Shown here: positions 16,665 through 26,344 of the stretch, in pieces
Layout of the letters: every line of letters begins with the position of its first letter
Numbering within the stretch: position 1 is the first letter of the stretch
Assembly (NCBI GenBank): GCA_963797475.1
Contig: CAWCPR010000019.1
Span: 186,001 to 250,000, forward strand
Reading direction: 5' to 3'
Source of the DNA: CAWCPR01 sp963797475
GTDB taxonomy: Bacteria; Chloroflexota; Anaerolineae; Anaerolineales; UBA4823
Length of the DNA stretch: 64,000 nucleotides
Program-made: the position numbers and the translations under genes
The notes under the pieces: generated by a model
Databases searched by the model: none
The model's input: the letters and a program-made list of their open reading frames with translations, nothing else
What the model was told of the DNA's origin: nothing

Positions 16665-17977
16665 TCAGGTTGGCTGTTGGATCACTTCGTAAAACAAAGG
16701 CAATGGACTGACTTTATCATCGCTCCAGCGGTAGGCGCGCTGCAGCTCCTGGAACCCCAACTGTAATTCTTGCTCGTTCCTGGCATGCACCCTGAACAAT
16801 GGCTGGCCCACCTGCACTTGATCCCCCACTTTTTGGAGAATTTCAATTCCAACCGCGTGATCGATCGCGTCTTCTTTCCGGGTGCGGCCTGCGCCTAGCA
16901 AGACGGAAGTCTCGCCGACGATGCGGGCGTTGACTTCCTGGAGATAGCCGCTTTTGGGGGAAGGGAATTCTTTCCTGACCGGGGCGGTGGGTAAAAGTGA
17001 GGGGTTGTCAACATACGTGGGATCTCCCCCTTGAGCGACGACCAATGCCCGGAATTTTCGCAAGGCGCCCCCATTGTCCAACGCCTTGCGGGCCAGTTCA
17101 CGGCCTGCACTTTCATTTTCCGCAACTTTCCCTAACGCCAGCATGTGGCTAGCCACAACCAGGCAGTGCTCGCGAAAATCCTTTGGACCAGCGCCTTGGA
17201 GGGTATCCAGGGCCTCACGCACCTCGAGTGCATTCCCAACTGCGCTGCCAAGCGGCTGGTTCATGTCGGAGAGCAATGCAACCGCATCTCGGCCCACCAG
17301 GTGTGCAATGGACACCATTAATTCCGCCAGGGAGGTCGCCTCCTCTAGGGTCTGCATGAAAGCCCCCGACCCCACTTTCACATCCAGTAAAATCGCTTGC
17401 GCGCCGGCAGCAATTTTTTTGCTCATAACCGACGAGGCAATCAGAGGGATGGATTGGACAGTCCCGGTTACGTCGCGCAGCGCGTACAATTTACCATCCG
17501 CGGGAGCCAGGTCGGCTGTCTGCCCGGTGAGCACCAGTCCTTCCTCCCGAAGCTGGTGGATGAACTCATCTGTTGTCAGATCGGTCCTGAATCCTGGGAT
17601 TGATTCCATTTTATCCAACGTGCCGCCGCTGAACCCAAGCCCGCGCCCGGACATTTTACCGACTGCCAATCCACAAGCTGCGACAACCGGCTCTACAACC
17701 AGGGTTGTTTTATCGCCCACCCCACCGGTGGAATGTTTATCCACCGCAATTGGGACAACCCCGGTCAAATCCAGGGTCTCGCCGGAATACGCCATTGCCA
17801 GCGTCAGATCGGTGGTTTCGCCGGCTGTCATGCCGTTCAGGAGCACCGCCATCGCCCAGGCTGCTGCCTGGTAATCTGCAATTTCTCCCAAGGCGTATCC
17901 CTTGACGAAATAAGTGATCTCCTCTTTGGATAGGGTCTGTTTGTCTCTCTTTTAATAATCACATCGACTGCGCGCAT
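16665..17977 (-). pseudogene. pdp: Pyrimidine-nucleoside phosphorylase with an N-terminal 2-bp frameshift
   Basis: The main frame (16665-17891) encodes the thymidine/pyrimidine-nucleoside phosphorylase signatures KHSTGGVGDKTTL, MSGRGLGFSGGTLDKMESIPG and LLDVKVGSGAFM, lacking about the first 29 residues. Those residues are present just upstream in another frame. From an ATG at 17977, with GGGAGGACGGAG before it, one reads MRAVDVIIKRE; then in the main frame LSKEEITYFVKGYALGEIADY. The break falls in the AGAGAGA run at about 17944-17951. Removing one AG restores MRAVDVIIKRDKQTLSKEE. This is either a real mutation or a sequence error. The enzyme splits thymidine and uridine by phosphate, and upp lies 5 kb away. 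A TTG inside the main frame could give a shorter product, but it would miss conserved residues. Confidence 0.85.
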
Positions 17978-18518
17978 GGATGACTCCGTCCTCCCTAAAA
18001 ATTTTAAAAATCATTATAACGCCAGACGGATATTCTTCTTCTGCAATTCGTTGCCGGTCTCCAGGATATGCCCTGGTTAAGACGATTTGCCCAGACGTGT
18101 TTATAGGATTCCCTTGATTTCGGGAGTTTCCGTTCTCAATATTAGAGAGGCTTAATCTAATCCGTTTGTGAAACGTAAGATTAACAATATCAAGTATAAT
18201 TCTTCTTAAGGATTGATGAACCGAGAGTGGTGAGCCTTTGAGTGCAAAGGGGGAAGCAAATCGTGGAACCAACGCTAAGTAAATATCGAGAAACCGAGCA
18301 ACGACGATTTATTCCCCGTGGCAAATTTTATAGATTACGGCGACCTTCATACCATATAATGTGTCCGGCAGCAGGAAATGAATTCCAAATTTGTTCGATA
18401 GGAAATATGGGGGATAACCTATCTGCAGGATTTTATTATAATCTTCTGCAAAGAGTATTCAGGTCGCTCGTTGTCTTCGGATGGTGAAGACTGAATACTT
18501 ATCGATGAGATCACATAC
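17978..18518. other. Intergenic region without a supported gene
   Basis: This 540-bp AT-rich stretch lies between the divergent phosphorylase and GGDEF genes. A 74-codon frame from GTG 18263 to 18487, with AGGGGGAAG upstream, is the only candidate. Its product (Arg-rich, one Cys pair) resembles nothing I know, so I leave it uncalled. Promoters for both flanking genes must lie here, but I could not place a convincing one. Confidence 0.4.
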
Positions 18519-19946
18519 ATGCTTGAAGTTTTACGAAGTTCGGGGATTATGCCGGACAGCGACGACCTTTACCGCGACATCGTCGAGAGGCAGACTGAGT
18601 TAATCTGCCGTTATCTCCCGGACGGCGTCTTAACGTTTGTTAACGACGCCTTCTCGCGTCATTTTAATCTCCAAGGCCAGCCTCTGGTCGAGCTAAATTT
18701 CTTTTCACTATTGGGGGAGCAGCAGCGCGCCACACTACAAAAAAACCTCCTGGATCTCAGCCCGAAAAACCCGGAAAGAACCTTAGAACATTCTTTCCTT
18801 ACCCAGGAAGGCAAGACGATCTGGCAGCATTGGACAAACCTGGGAATATTCGACGAGCACGGGCTGTTGGTCGAGGTTCAATCGACTGGCTTCAATATCA
18901 CGGAGAGAAAGTTAGCCGAGCTCGCCGCGGACCGGCATGCCCGCGAATTGGGCGCATTGCATAAAGCAACGGCTGCCCTGCTCTCCACTTTAGATCTCGA
19001 AGCCCTTTTGGGTCAAATTTTAGATGCGGCAATCAGCGCAGTCCCGGCAGCCAAGCGCGGTGTGATCCACTTAATTGCCCGCGACACGGGCCAGTTGGAG
19101 ATGCGAGCGGTCCTCGGGTACACCGAAACAGATCCTCGCATTAAGAAGTTCTCCTTACCCAGCGGCAAAGGCCATGTGGCGCGAGCGGTCAGCGAGCGCC
19201 AGCCGCTATTGATCCCCGATATTCAAAGCGATTATGAGCCTGACCAGGCAGTAGAGCGGCATCCAAAAGGGAACGGTGTCCAGTCCGCGATCGTAGCCCC
19301 CCTGATCCTTGGCGACCATGTGCTTGGGGCCCTCTCTCTTAAATCCTCTTCTCGCGCGGCTTTCTCTGAATCGGATCTGAACCTGGCTGTTAGTTTTGCC
19401 GCGACAGCCACAGCCGCAATTCGCAACGCCCAACTCCACGCAGAAGTCCAAAAACAGGCGATTACAGATACGTTGACCGGTATTTACAACCGGCGAGGGT
19501 TTTTCGAGTTAGGGCGGCGAGAAGTAGAACGCTCCCTGCGCTTTAGCCGGCCCCTGGCGGCGATTATGCTCGATGTGGATAACTTCAAGCGCGTCAACGA
19601 CAACTTTGGTCACCAGGAAGGCGACCGGGCGTTACAACTCCTTTCAGACTGTCTCAACAATAACATCCGCAAAGTCGATATCCTGGGACGTTATGGGGGC
19701 GACGAGTTTTCTATTCTATTACCCGAAATCGACATGTTTGCTGCTTCGACCGTCGCCGAACGCCTGCGCCAGAGCGTTTTTTCCATGCCGATCGAGATCG
19801 ATAAGGGGTCAATCCAAATCTCGATCAGCCTGGGGATCGCCAAAGTCTCCAGCGACACCCCTGACCTGGATACGCTTTTGGATCGCGCCGACCAGGCGAT
19901 GTATGCGGCCAAAAAAGCGGGCAGAAACCGGACAGAGATCCGCTGA
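18519..19946 (+). CDS. PAS-GAF-GGDEF diguanylate cyclase
   Basis: The product is 475 residues with no membrane segment, so it is cytoplasmic. A PAS domain (about 18-135: LICRYLPDGVLTFVNDAFSRHF, ending in a TGFNITERK transition) is followed by a GAF domain (about 150-300) and a GGDEF domain (about 315-475). The active-site GGDEF is intact at residues 393-397 in RYGGDEFSILLPE, so it should make cyclic di-GMP from two GTP. The start of the domain (DTLTGIYNRRGFFE) and the end (ADQAMYAAKKAGRN) are canonical. No RxxD inhibitory site is evident directly upstream of GGDEF. The sensed signal is unknown. Convergent with the DNA glycosylase gene, five bases apart. Confidence 0.93.
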   Translation: MLEVLRSSGIMPDSDDLYRDIVERQTELICRYLPDGVLTFVNDAFSRHFNLQGQPLVELNFFSLLGEQQRATLQKNLLDLSPKNPERTLEHSFLTQEGKTIWQHWTNLGIFDEHGLLVEVQSTGFNITERKLAELAADRHARELGALHKATAALLSTLDLEALLGQILDAAISAVPAAKRGVIHLIARDTGQLEMRAVLGYTETDPRIKKFSLPSGKGHVARAVSERQPLLIPDIQSDYEPDQAVERHPKGNGVQSAIVAPLILGDHVLGALSLKSSSRAAFSESDLNLAVSFAATATAAIRNAQLHAEVQKQAITDTLTGIYNRRGFFELGRREVERSLRFSRPLAAIMLDVDNFKRVNDNFGHQEGDRALQLLSDCLNNNIRKVDILGRYGGDEFSILLPEIDMFAASTVAERLRQSVFSMPIEIDKGSIQISISLGIAKVSSDTPDLDTLLDRADQAMYAAKKAGRNRTEIR

Positions 19947-19951
19947 GCCTT

Positions 19952-20647
19952 TTATTCCAGCAGCGACCTGACTTTTCCCCAGATCTGCGCGAACATTTCA
20001 GTCGTTAATCTCCCCGTCTGGGTATTTTGCCGGCTGGGATGGTAGGAAGCAACCAGCCATGGGTTTTGTTCGCCCAAAGGATAAACAACGCCGTGGGCGA
20101 ACCCAAATCGATCTCCCTCAAGTCTTTTGCGGTGATAAATTCGCAGCACATTGTCAAAAGCGATCCTACCCAAAGCGACGATCACCTGTAAATTGTGCAT
20201 CAACTGGATCTCAGCCTGCAAGAAAGGCAGGCAGTTGGCAATCTCTTGCGAGTTTGGCTTGTTTTGCGGAGGCGCGCACCGGCAAACTGCGGAGATAAAA
20301 ATGTCCTTCAAGACCAATCCATCATCTCGTGCGACAGATGTAGGCTGGTTTACAAAGCCGGCATTAAATAACGCACGAAACAGGAATTCTCCCGAGCCAT
20401 CCCCGGTAAACATCCGGCCCGTGCGGTTGGCGCCGTGTGCGCCTGGGGCCAGGCCGACAACGAGCACCTGTCCATGAGGATCTCCAAATCCGGGAACCGG
20501 CTTCCCCCAATAGATTTGCTCACGATAAGCGCGCCGGCGCTTTTCGGCCACCTCTTCTCTCCAGGAGACCAGGCGCGAGCATTTTCTGCACGAGCAGATC
20601 TGGTCTTCCAACCGGTCGAATTCAGGATAGAACGAATCTGCATTCAT
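19952..20647 (-). CDS. Uracil-DNA glycosylase, family 5 type
   Basis: The 231-residue protein removes uracil (and, in this family, often hypoxanthine) from DNA in base excision repair. An N-terminal CSCRKC supplies cysteines of the iron-sulphur cluster, with further cysteines in AVCRCAPPQNKP and NCLPF. The active-site motif reads GLAPGAHGANRTGRMFTGD, typical of the UDGb (family 5) group that lacks the usual Asp/Asn. The C-terminal motif is ASYHPSRQNTQTG. The ATG at 20647 is preferred over a TTG four codons earlier. It shares the minus strand with queA, DUF2905 and ruvB; co-transcription is possible. Confidence 0.9.
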   Translation of the reverse strand: MNADSFYPEFDRLEDQICSCRKCSRLVSWREEVAEKRRRAYREQIYWGKPVPGFGDPHGQVLVVGLAPGAHGANRTGRMFTGDGSGEFLFRALFNAGFVNQPTSVARDDGLVLKDIFISAVCRCAPPQNKPNSQEIANCLPFLQAEIQLMHNLQVIVALGRIAFDNVLRIYHRKRLEGDRFGFAHGVVYPLGEQNPWLVASYHPSRQNTQTGRLTTEMFAQIWGKVRSLLE

Positions 20648-20680
20648 AAGCTCAAACAATTAACCCATTTACAACCCGGT

Positions 20681-21724
20681 TTATAAGATCAGCATCGCAT
20701 CCCCAAAAGAATAAAAACGATAACCCTGCTGTTTGGCGACCGCGTAAGCGCTCAAGATGCGCTCCCGGCTGGCAAACGCGCTCACCAACATGATCAATGT
20801 GGATTTGGGGAGGTGGAAGTTGGTGATCAACGCGTCGACCACGCGGAATTTATAACCTGGCAGGATAAATAAATCGGTAGGGCCTTCGAATGGTCCAATG
20901 ATCTCACCCGAACCTGCACGGTTGGCCGCGCTTTCCAGGGTGCGTACGCTCGTCGTCCCAACCGCGATGATGCGCCCTCCAGCCTGGTGAGCCCGGATGA
21001 TATCCTCGGCTGCCTGGGTTGACACCTGGCACCATTCCGTATGAATTTTATGCTCTTTGGGGTGATCTTCAACAACTGGCGCAAAAGTATCCAGCCCAAC
21101 ATGCAGCGTGACGTAGGTGAAACCAATGCTCTGAGCTCGCAACCGGTTCAATAACTCGGGCGTGAAATGCAGCCCAGCCGTTGGAGCTGCGGCGGAGCCA
21201 GGCTGGCTGCCATACACCGTCTGGTAGCGCTCCGGATCGTTTAACGATTGATGGATGTAAGGAGGCAGCGGTACGTGCCCGATCTTCTCCAGGAAAGGCT
21301 CAATGGGCTCGCTAAACCGCACCTGCCGCCTGGGGCCCTCGTAAACTGAAGTAATCTCTGCCCGGGGTCCATCTTCTACCTGAACAGTTTTCCCTGTGGT
21401 CAATCCTTTCCCGCCGGCCAGGGCTTCCCAGGTGAGCTCGTCCATACGGCGCAGTAAAAGCAGCTCCACCCGACCCCCGCTGGGAATTTTACGAGCGTAA
21501 AGCCTGGCAGGAATTACCCGAGTCTGGTTGAGAACCAGGAGGTCCCCCGGATTCAGAAACTGGTCGATGTTATGGAAAATCGCGTGGTGCAGGCGCCCAC
21601 CTGCTCGATCCAATACCAGTAATCGTGAAGCGTCGCGAGGTTCAATAGGGGTTTGAGCGATAAATTCAGCAGGTAATTCGTAATCAAAATCGCTGGTATC
21701 TAATTGTCTTCTTTCTGGCATCAT
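20681..21724 (-). CDS. queA: S-adenosylmethionine:tRNA ribosyltransferase-isomerase
   Basis: QueA adds the ribosyl part of S-adenosylmethionine to 7-aminomethyl-7-deazaguanine in tRNA, the penultimate step of queuosine synthesis. The 347-residue product has the standard length and motifs: FDYELPAEFIAQTPIEPRD at the N terminus, LVLNQTRVIPARL, AAPTAGLHFTPELL and FHLPKSTLIMLVSAFA near the C terminus. The ATG at 21724 overlaps the stop of the DUF2905 gene (ATGA), a sign of translational coupling. In many bacteria queA follows ruvB, as it does here. Confidence 0.96.
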   Translation of the reverse strand: MMPERRQLDTSDFDYELPAEFIAQTPIEPRDASRLLVLDRAGGRLHHAIFHNIDQFLNPGDLLVLNQTRVIPARLYARKIPSGGRVELLLLRRMDELTWEALAGGKGLTTGKTVQVEDGPRAEITSVYEGPRRQVRFSEPIEPFLEKIGHVPLPPYIHQSLNDPERYQTVYGSQPGSAAAPTAGLHFTPELLNRLRAQSIGFTYVTLHVGLDTFAPVVEDHPKEHKIHTEWCQVSTQAAEDIIRAHQAGGRIIAVGTTSVRTLESAANRAGSGEIIGPFEGPTDLFILPGYKFRVVDALITNFHLPKSTLIMLVSAFASRERILSAYAVAKQQGYRFYSFGDAMLIL

Positions 21725-21948
21725 TTATTTAACAGCCGGACCACTAGGTTCAGCAAGACTGTCAGGAGGATCGAAAGCAAGATGGATGTCACCAGGGGGA
21801 AAAAGCAACTGAAATTCCCACTTTGGATGTGGATATCGCCGGGCAGCCTGCCTAGCGGAAGGTTAGTCTTTGCTACTAAATATACAAGTCCGCCTAATAT
21901 CACCAGGATGATCCCTAGAATGATTAAAATTCGAGCGAAATTCTCCAT
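21721..21948 (-). CDS. DUF2905 family small membrane protein
   Basis: This 75-residue protein has two hydrophobic helices (residues about 5-25 and 48-70). They flank the family's signature loop with LPLGRLPGDIHIQSGNFSCF. DUF2905 proteins are small membrane proteins without assigned function, commonly encoded beside ruvB and queA. The gene sits between them on the same strand and overlaps queA by four bases. Confidence 0.88.
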   Translation of the reverse strand: MENFARILIILGIILVILGGLVYLVAKTNLPLGRLPGDIHIQSGNFSCFFPLVTSILLSILLTVLLNLVVRLLNK

Positions 21949-22005
21949 CTCACATCGGTCCGGAAATTCTCTTCATGCCGGCTAAATATCTTTGCGCGCC
22001 TCAAC

Positions 22006-23030
22006 TCACATCAAACGCGGCTGGTTGTTGCTCGCATAGGGAATATTCAAATGTTCGTAAGCGAGTTTGGTTGCCACACGCCCTTGTGAGGTCCGCTCCA
22101 GGAAACCCAACTGCAGCAGGTAAGGCTCAACGACATCCATAATCGTATCTGGCTCCTCGCTGATCGAGGCTGCAATCGTGCTCAATCCAACCGGGCCGCC
22201 GTTATACTTTTCTACCACCGTACGCAATACCCGCCTGTCCATATCATCCAGGCCCAGGGGATCCACATCCAATAAATCCAACGCTTCTTGTGAAACTGGC
22301 CTGGTGATCACGCCGCTGGCCCGGACTTCAGCATAATCCCGAACGCGACGAAGCAAGCGCAGTGCCACCCGCGGAGTCCCCGGCCGCGCAGGGCGATCTC
22401 ATCTACACCTTCAGGGTCAGCTTCGATGCCAATAACTCCAGCCGCCCGCGAAACAATCGCTTTCATTGCGGGTAAGTCGTAGAAATCCAACCGGTAAATC
22501 GCCCCGAACCTTGCCCGCAGTGGCGCCGTTACCAGGGCCAGACGAGTGGTCGCTCCGATCACGGTGAAGTGCGGCAGCTTCAAGCGGATGGAACGCGCCG
22601 AAGGGCCTTTGCCAATAACGATGTCCAGGGCGAAATCCTCCATCGCCGGGTAAAGTACTTCCTCAATGGAGCGACCTAAGCGGTGGACTTCGTCGATAAA
22701 AAGGATATCCCCGGCTCGCAAATTGGTTAAAATTGCAGCTAAATCGCCGGGGCGCTCGATAGCTGGGCCGGCTGTGATTTTAATATTCACGCCCATCTCG
22801 TTGGCAAGGATATGCGCAAGAGTCGTTTTCCCTAATCCTGGTGGACCGTAAAACATCACATGGTCCAACGGTTCTTCCCGCTGCCGCGCCGCTTCGATCA
22901 GGATTGCCAGATTTTCTTTCACCCGGTCCTGGCCGATTAAATCCGACAAGGTTTTGGGTCGCAGCGCCTGGTCCAGACGGTCTTCTGGCTGCGGAATTGG
23001 GTTTACCAGACGGTTATTCACATCATCCAT
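22006..23030 (-). pseudogene. ruvB: Holliday junction helicase RuvB, 1-bp frameshift
   Basis: RuvB is the hexameric AAA+ motor of branch migration. Residues 1-220 (22372-23030) are typical: LRPKTLSDLIGQDRVKENL, Walker A GPPGLGKTTLAH, Walker B ILFIDEVHRL and the sensor GATTRLALVTAPLR. The frame then breaks after EIALRGRG. The remaining 115 residues continue in another frame (22006-22368) as ALRLLRRVRDYAEVRASG with the winged-helix domain ending GRVATKLAYEHL. A single missing base in the C4 run at 22378-22381 (a G run on the coding strand) restores RGRGTPRVALRLLRRVR. Because RuvB is important and the lesion is in a homopolymer, a sequence error is likely. Otherwise the C-terminal DNA-binding domain is lost. 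Confidence 0.93.
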
Positions 23031-23127
23031 AAGGGCGATTATAACCTCTTGTTCTGTGGATTTAATGAATCATATCCAGAATCGGCGCATAAGATATAAT
23101 AACGCCATCCCGCTTCAGGAGTAAATC

Positions 23128-23754
23128 ATGCCCAATATATTCCCGTCCCAGCATCCCCTTGTTGCTCACAAGTTGACCAAGCTGCGCGACAAAAACACGG
23201 ACCCCAAGAAATTTCGCGAGCTCATCCGCGAGATCGCAGCATTAATGGCCTATGAGGCGACAGCCGATCTATTCTTAAAGTCGCGAACGGTAGAAACGCC
23301 GCTGGATGTCGCCGCCGGGGCCGAATTAGCTGAAAAGATCGGCCTTGTGCCTATTTTGCGGGCCGGGCTTGGGATGGTTGAAGGCGTTTGGGGCTTAATG
23401 CCTTCTGCCGAGGTCTGGCACATCGGACTGTATCGGGACGAACGCACGCTCAAACCTGTGGAATATTATAATAAGCTTCCGGTGGAACCCACCGTCTCCG
23501 TCTGTCTGATTTTAGATCCAATGCTGGCAACCGGTGGGTCAGCGGTCGCAACGGTGGACATTCTGAAACGCTGGGGGGTTAAAAAAATCAAGTTCGTCGG
23601 CATCATTGGCGCGCCGGAGGGCATCCAACTGTTGCAAGCTCGCCACCCGGAAGTGCCAATTCACCTGGCTGCGGTCGACCTGCGCCTGAATGAAAATGGT
23701 TACATCTTACCTGGATTAGGAGATGCGGGCGACCGCCAATTTGGAACAGGGTAG
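23128..23754 (+). CDS. upp: Uracil phosphoribosyltransferase
   Basis: UPRT converts uracil and PRPP to UMP in pyrimidine salvage. The 208-residue product matches the family: HPLVAHKLTKLRDKNTDPKKF at the N terminus, LVPILRAGLGMVEG, the PRPP-binding motif LILDPMLATGGSA, and a C-terminal LPGLGDAGDRQFGT that recognises uracil. An AGGAG lies upstream of the ATG. It would recycle uracil released by the phosphorylase encoded about 5 kb to the left. The last codons are followed within a few bases by the start of the kinase gene. Confidence 0.96.
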   Translation: MPNIFPSQHPLVAHKLTKLRDKNTDPKKFRELIREIAALMAYEATADLFLKSRTVETPLDVAAGAELAEKIGLVPILRAGLGMVEGVWGLMPSAEVWHIGLYRDERTLKPVEYYNKLPVEPTVSVCLILDPMLATGGSAVATVDILKRWGVKKIKFVGIIGAPEGIQLLQARHPEVPIHLAAVDLRLNENGYILPGLGDAGDRQFGTG

Positions 23755-23761
23755 TCTCATC

Positions 23762-26011
23762 ATGTCTTCAGAGAAAATCGGACGCTACGAAATAAAAGTT
23801 GAGCTTGGCCGGGGAGGCATGGCGACGGTTTATCATGCGTACGATCCCAGCTTCGAGCGCGATGTTGCCATTAAGGTCTTACCCCAGGTATTTCTTCATG
23901 ACCCGCAGTTCCGCACCCGTTTCGAACGGGAAGCCAAAATGATCGCTCTGCTTGAGCATCCGGCTATCGTTCCTGTTTACGACTTTGGTGAGGATCACGA
24001 ACAACCCTATATTGTCATGCGCTATATGTCAGGGGGTTCATTGGCAGATCGCATCAAACAAGGTGCGCTCACTGCGGAAGAGACAGCCAGTACGCTTTCC
24101 CGCTTGGCCCCGGCGTTGGATGCAGCCCATGCACGCGGCATCATCCATCGGGATCTGAAACCGGGAAACATACTATACGACCAATACGATAACGCTTTTC
24201 TGTCTGATTTTGGCATCGCACGGCTGGTGCAGGAAGGCGGGGCCACATTAACCGGCGGAAATATCCTCGGAACCCCGGCTTACATGAGCCCGGAGCAAGT
24301 TCAAGGGGATAAAGCCTTAGATGGGCGCAGCGATATCTACGCCCTGGGGGTTTTGATCTATCAAATGCTCACAGGCCAACTGCCGTACCAGGCCGATACG
24401 CCGACCAAAACGATGATGATGCACCTGCTCGAACCAGTGCCGCATATCAAAGAAAAGAAAAGCGAGTTGCCGATCGGGATCGATGATGTCATCGCGAAAG
24501 CAATGGCGAAAGAGCCAGGCGATCGTTTCGCGACAGCCGGCGAGCTGGCGGCAGCCCTGGAGGCCGCCAGCCGAGGCCAACTCCCAACCCAGACCATTAT
24601 CTCGGGGGGGAAAATCAACGCCGCAGCTCAAACCATGGTCTCAATCCCCAAAAATACCTCGACCGTAAGCCCTGCGGGGGCGTTTTCTGGGGCAGCATCT
24701 ATTGCCAGCAAACCTGTCTCAATTCCTTCCGGAATTCCGCCGGCTGGCAGGCGCTGGTCTGCCCTGGCGATAACGATCCCAATCGTCATCCTGGTTATCG
24801 CCGGCGTGATCGCTGTTATTGGATTCGCTTTCTTGGGGATGCGAGGCAATGGACCTCTCGCTTTCCTGGCGAAAACACCTACTGCGCTGCCCAGCCCCAC
24901 ATCCAGCGCCACCGCCCTCCTCACATTGCCGCCCGCCACGCTTACCTTGACAGTACAACCTATCGCTGTGGTTTTGCCAAGCGAGACGCCTACCCCCACC
25001 TCCACGCTCTCTCCCTCCGAGACTCCAATCCCGTCAACTGCGACGGCTACGGAAACCTTACCCCCGGCTGCACCGGTTATCGGCGGCGCGGATAAAATCG
25101 CCTATCTAAATGCCGGCAATTTATGGATCGCAAACCTGGACGGCAGCGGGTTGGCTCAATTGACCAGCGATGGCGCATCGAAAACAAACTTAAGATGGTC
25201 GAACGATGGAAAATCGATTTATTACATCACCGGAAATTGTGTCCAGAGCGTAGAGATCGAGTCAGGTAGGATCGACATCCTAACTTGTATAAACTTCATC
25301 AACTCCTTTAAAGCTTTCGAGATTTCCCCTGATAACAGCCAGATCGCCTTAAGCCTGGATAACCAATTGTATATCATCGCTTATGATATCGACCGGTTGG
25401 ATCAAGTAAAAACCCGCTCCGATATTGCTGCCATGGCTGAATGCGGCGATTTTGCCCCGTATCAGCGCAATTTTGTCCAGGGTATTCGCTGGTCCAAGGA
25501 TGGGATGTCGATCGCCGCAAAACTGCTGATTCCCCTGGCAGACGGAAAACAAGGCAACGCCATCCAGATCCTCCCGATCGACCGCTGTATTCCTAATCCA
25601 CGAGCAATCGATAATTTTCCCCGGCCGCGTTTCCAAATGAAAGGGTACGATCAAAACCCGTTCATCCAAAATTTTTCCTGGGATGGGGTATTTCTTTTTG
25701 CATTAACTAACAATGTCCGCAATGATGGCTTCGGCGACTTGTATGTTTATAATTCGGATTTGCATAAAGCCCGCCTGGAGATCAATCCAATCGATAATAA
25801 GTGCTGTTATCGTGACCCACAATGGAGTCCGGATGGAAATTATTTGATCTTGGCATTTCAAGATTATTCGCAAGGCTCAAACAGCGTTACCAGGCTTTAT
25901 TACGTGCCATACGGCAGTATTGGCACAGGTGTGCAGTATTCTCCCATTCCATTACCCGATATCAGCAACCAGCGAGAAAAACCACAGCCAGTCTTACGAC
26001 CGGCTCAATAA
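23762..26011 (+). CDS. Receptor-like Ser/Thr protein kinase with extracellular propeller-like domain
   Basis: The product is about 749 residues, type PknB. The cytoplasmic kinase domain (about 8-280) has the Gly-rich loop LGRGGMATVYHAY, Lys38 in VAIKVL, Asp131 in HRDLKPGN and DFG Asp149, so it should be active. A Ser/Thr/Pro juxtamembrane part leads to one membrane helix (about 333-357, ITIPIVILVIAGVIAVIGFAF). A long Thr/Pro linker follows, then an extracellular region of repeated beta-propeller-like blades (NLWIANLDGSGLAQLTSD, LRWSNDGKSIYYI, PQWSPDGNYLILAF). The outer part may sense a ligand or cell-wall material. I start at the ATG at 23762 because an earlier in-frame ATG at 23723 overlaps upp and adds unrelated residues. 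Confidence 0.9.
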   Translation: MSSEKIGRYEIKVELGRGGMATVYHAYDPSFERDVAIKVLPQVFLHDPQFRTRFEREAKMIALLEHPAIVPVYDFGEDHEQPYIVMRYMSGGSLADRIKQGALTAEETASTLSRLAPALDAAHARGIIHRDLKPGNILYDQYDNAFLSDFGIARLVQEGGATLTGGNILGTPAYMSPEQVQGDKALDGRSDIYALGVLIYQMLTGQLPYQADTPTKTMMMHLLEPVPHIKEKKSELPIGIDDVIAKAMAKEPGDRFATAGELAAALEAASRGQLPTQTIISGGKINAAAQTMVSIPKNTSTVSPAGAFSGAASIASKPVSIPSGIPPAGRRWSALAITIPIVILVIAGVIAVIGFAFLGMRGNGPLAFLAKTPTALPSPTSSATALLTLPPATLTLTVQPIAVVLPSETPTPTSTLSPSETPIPSTATATETLPPAAPVIGGADKIAYLNAGNLWIANLDGSGLAQLTSDGASKTNLRWSNDGKSIYYITGNCVQSVEIESGRIDILTCINFINSFKAFEISPDNSQIALSLDNQLYIIAYDIDRLDQVKTRSDIAAMAECGDFAPYQRNFVQGIRWSKDGMSIAAKLLIPLADGKQGNAIQILPIDRCIPNPRAIDNFPRPRFQMKGYDQNPFIQNFSWDGVFLFALTNNVRNDGFGDLYVYNSDLHKARLEINPIDNKCCYRDPQWSPDGNYLILAFQDYSQGSNSVTRLYYVPYGSIGTGVQYSPIPLPDISNQREKPQPVLRPAQ

Positions 26012-26047
26012 TTATTACGCAGTGCGTCATTTTCTAACCTTGAAAGC

Positions 26048-26076
26048 TTGTAATCGACCAGGGATATTGTTATAAT
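26048..26076 (+). promoter_or_regulatory. Sigma-70-type promoter before the 46-codon gene and aceBA
   Basis: TTGTAA at 26048-26053 and TATAAT at 26071-26076 are separated by 17 bases, with a consensus -10. The next gene downstream on this strand is the 46-codon ORF at 26125, followed by aceB and aceA. No overlapping operator is obvious. Confidence 0.7.
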
Positions 26077-26124
26077 TAACACAAGTTGTTGAATGATGAT
26101 AAAAGCCGATAGATGGAGGTGCGT

Positions 26125-26265
26125 ATGTTCTCAGGTTATGGACCACCTGTCCTGCCTTCTGGAATTCCTACATTGATGGATGATCGTCCAGAGAAAAAGG
26201 CGAAGCCAAATTTGATCAAAATATTCTTTCGCTGGATTGCTCGTTTATATCGTGAAATTGGATAA
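26125..26265 (+). CDS. Small protein of 46 residues upstream of aceB
   Basis: The frame starts at an ATG preceded by GGAGG at six-base spacing and sits about 50 bases below a good promoter, so translation is likely. The product begins MFSGYGPPVLPSGIP (Gly/Pro-rich), has a charged middle (DDRPEKKAKPN) and ends in an amphipathic basic-aromatic helix (LIKIFFRWIARLYREIG). I recognise no family. It lies 79 bases upstream of aceB and could be a leader peptide or a small membrane-associated partner. Confidence 0.55.
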   Translation: MFSGYGPPVLPSGIPTLMDDRPEKKAKPNLIKIFFRWIARLYREIG

Positions 26266-26344
26266 TTAGATTGTTATGAATTGATAACCAGAGCGAAGCT
26301 TTCGAGCTCGCTCCAACTATTTGCAAGCGAAAAAGGAGGGATTT

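Noticed and set aside
18263..18487. 74-codon frame with GTG start and purine-rich upstream sequence
   Set aside because: No recognisable domain or conservation evidence, and the divergent intergenic position makes promoter DNA more likely.
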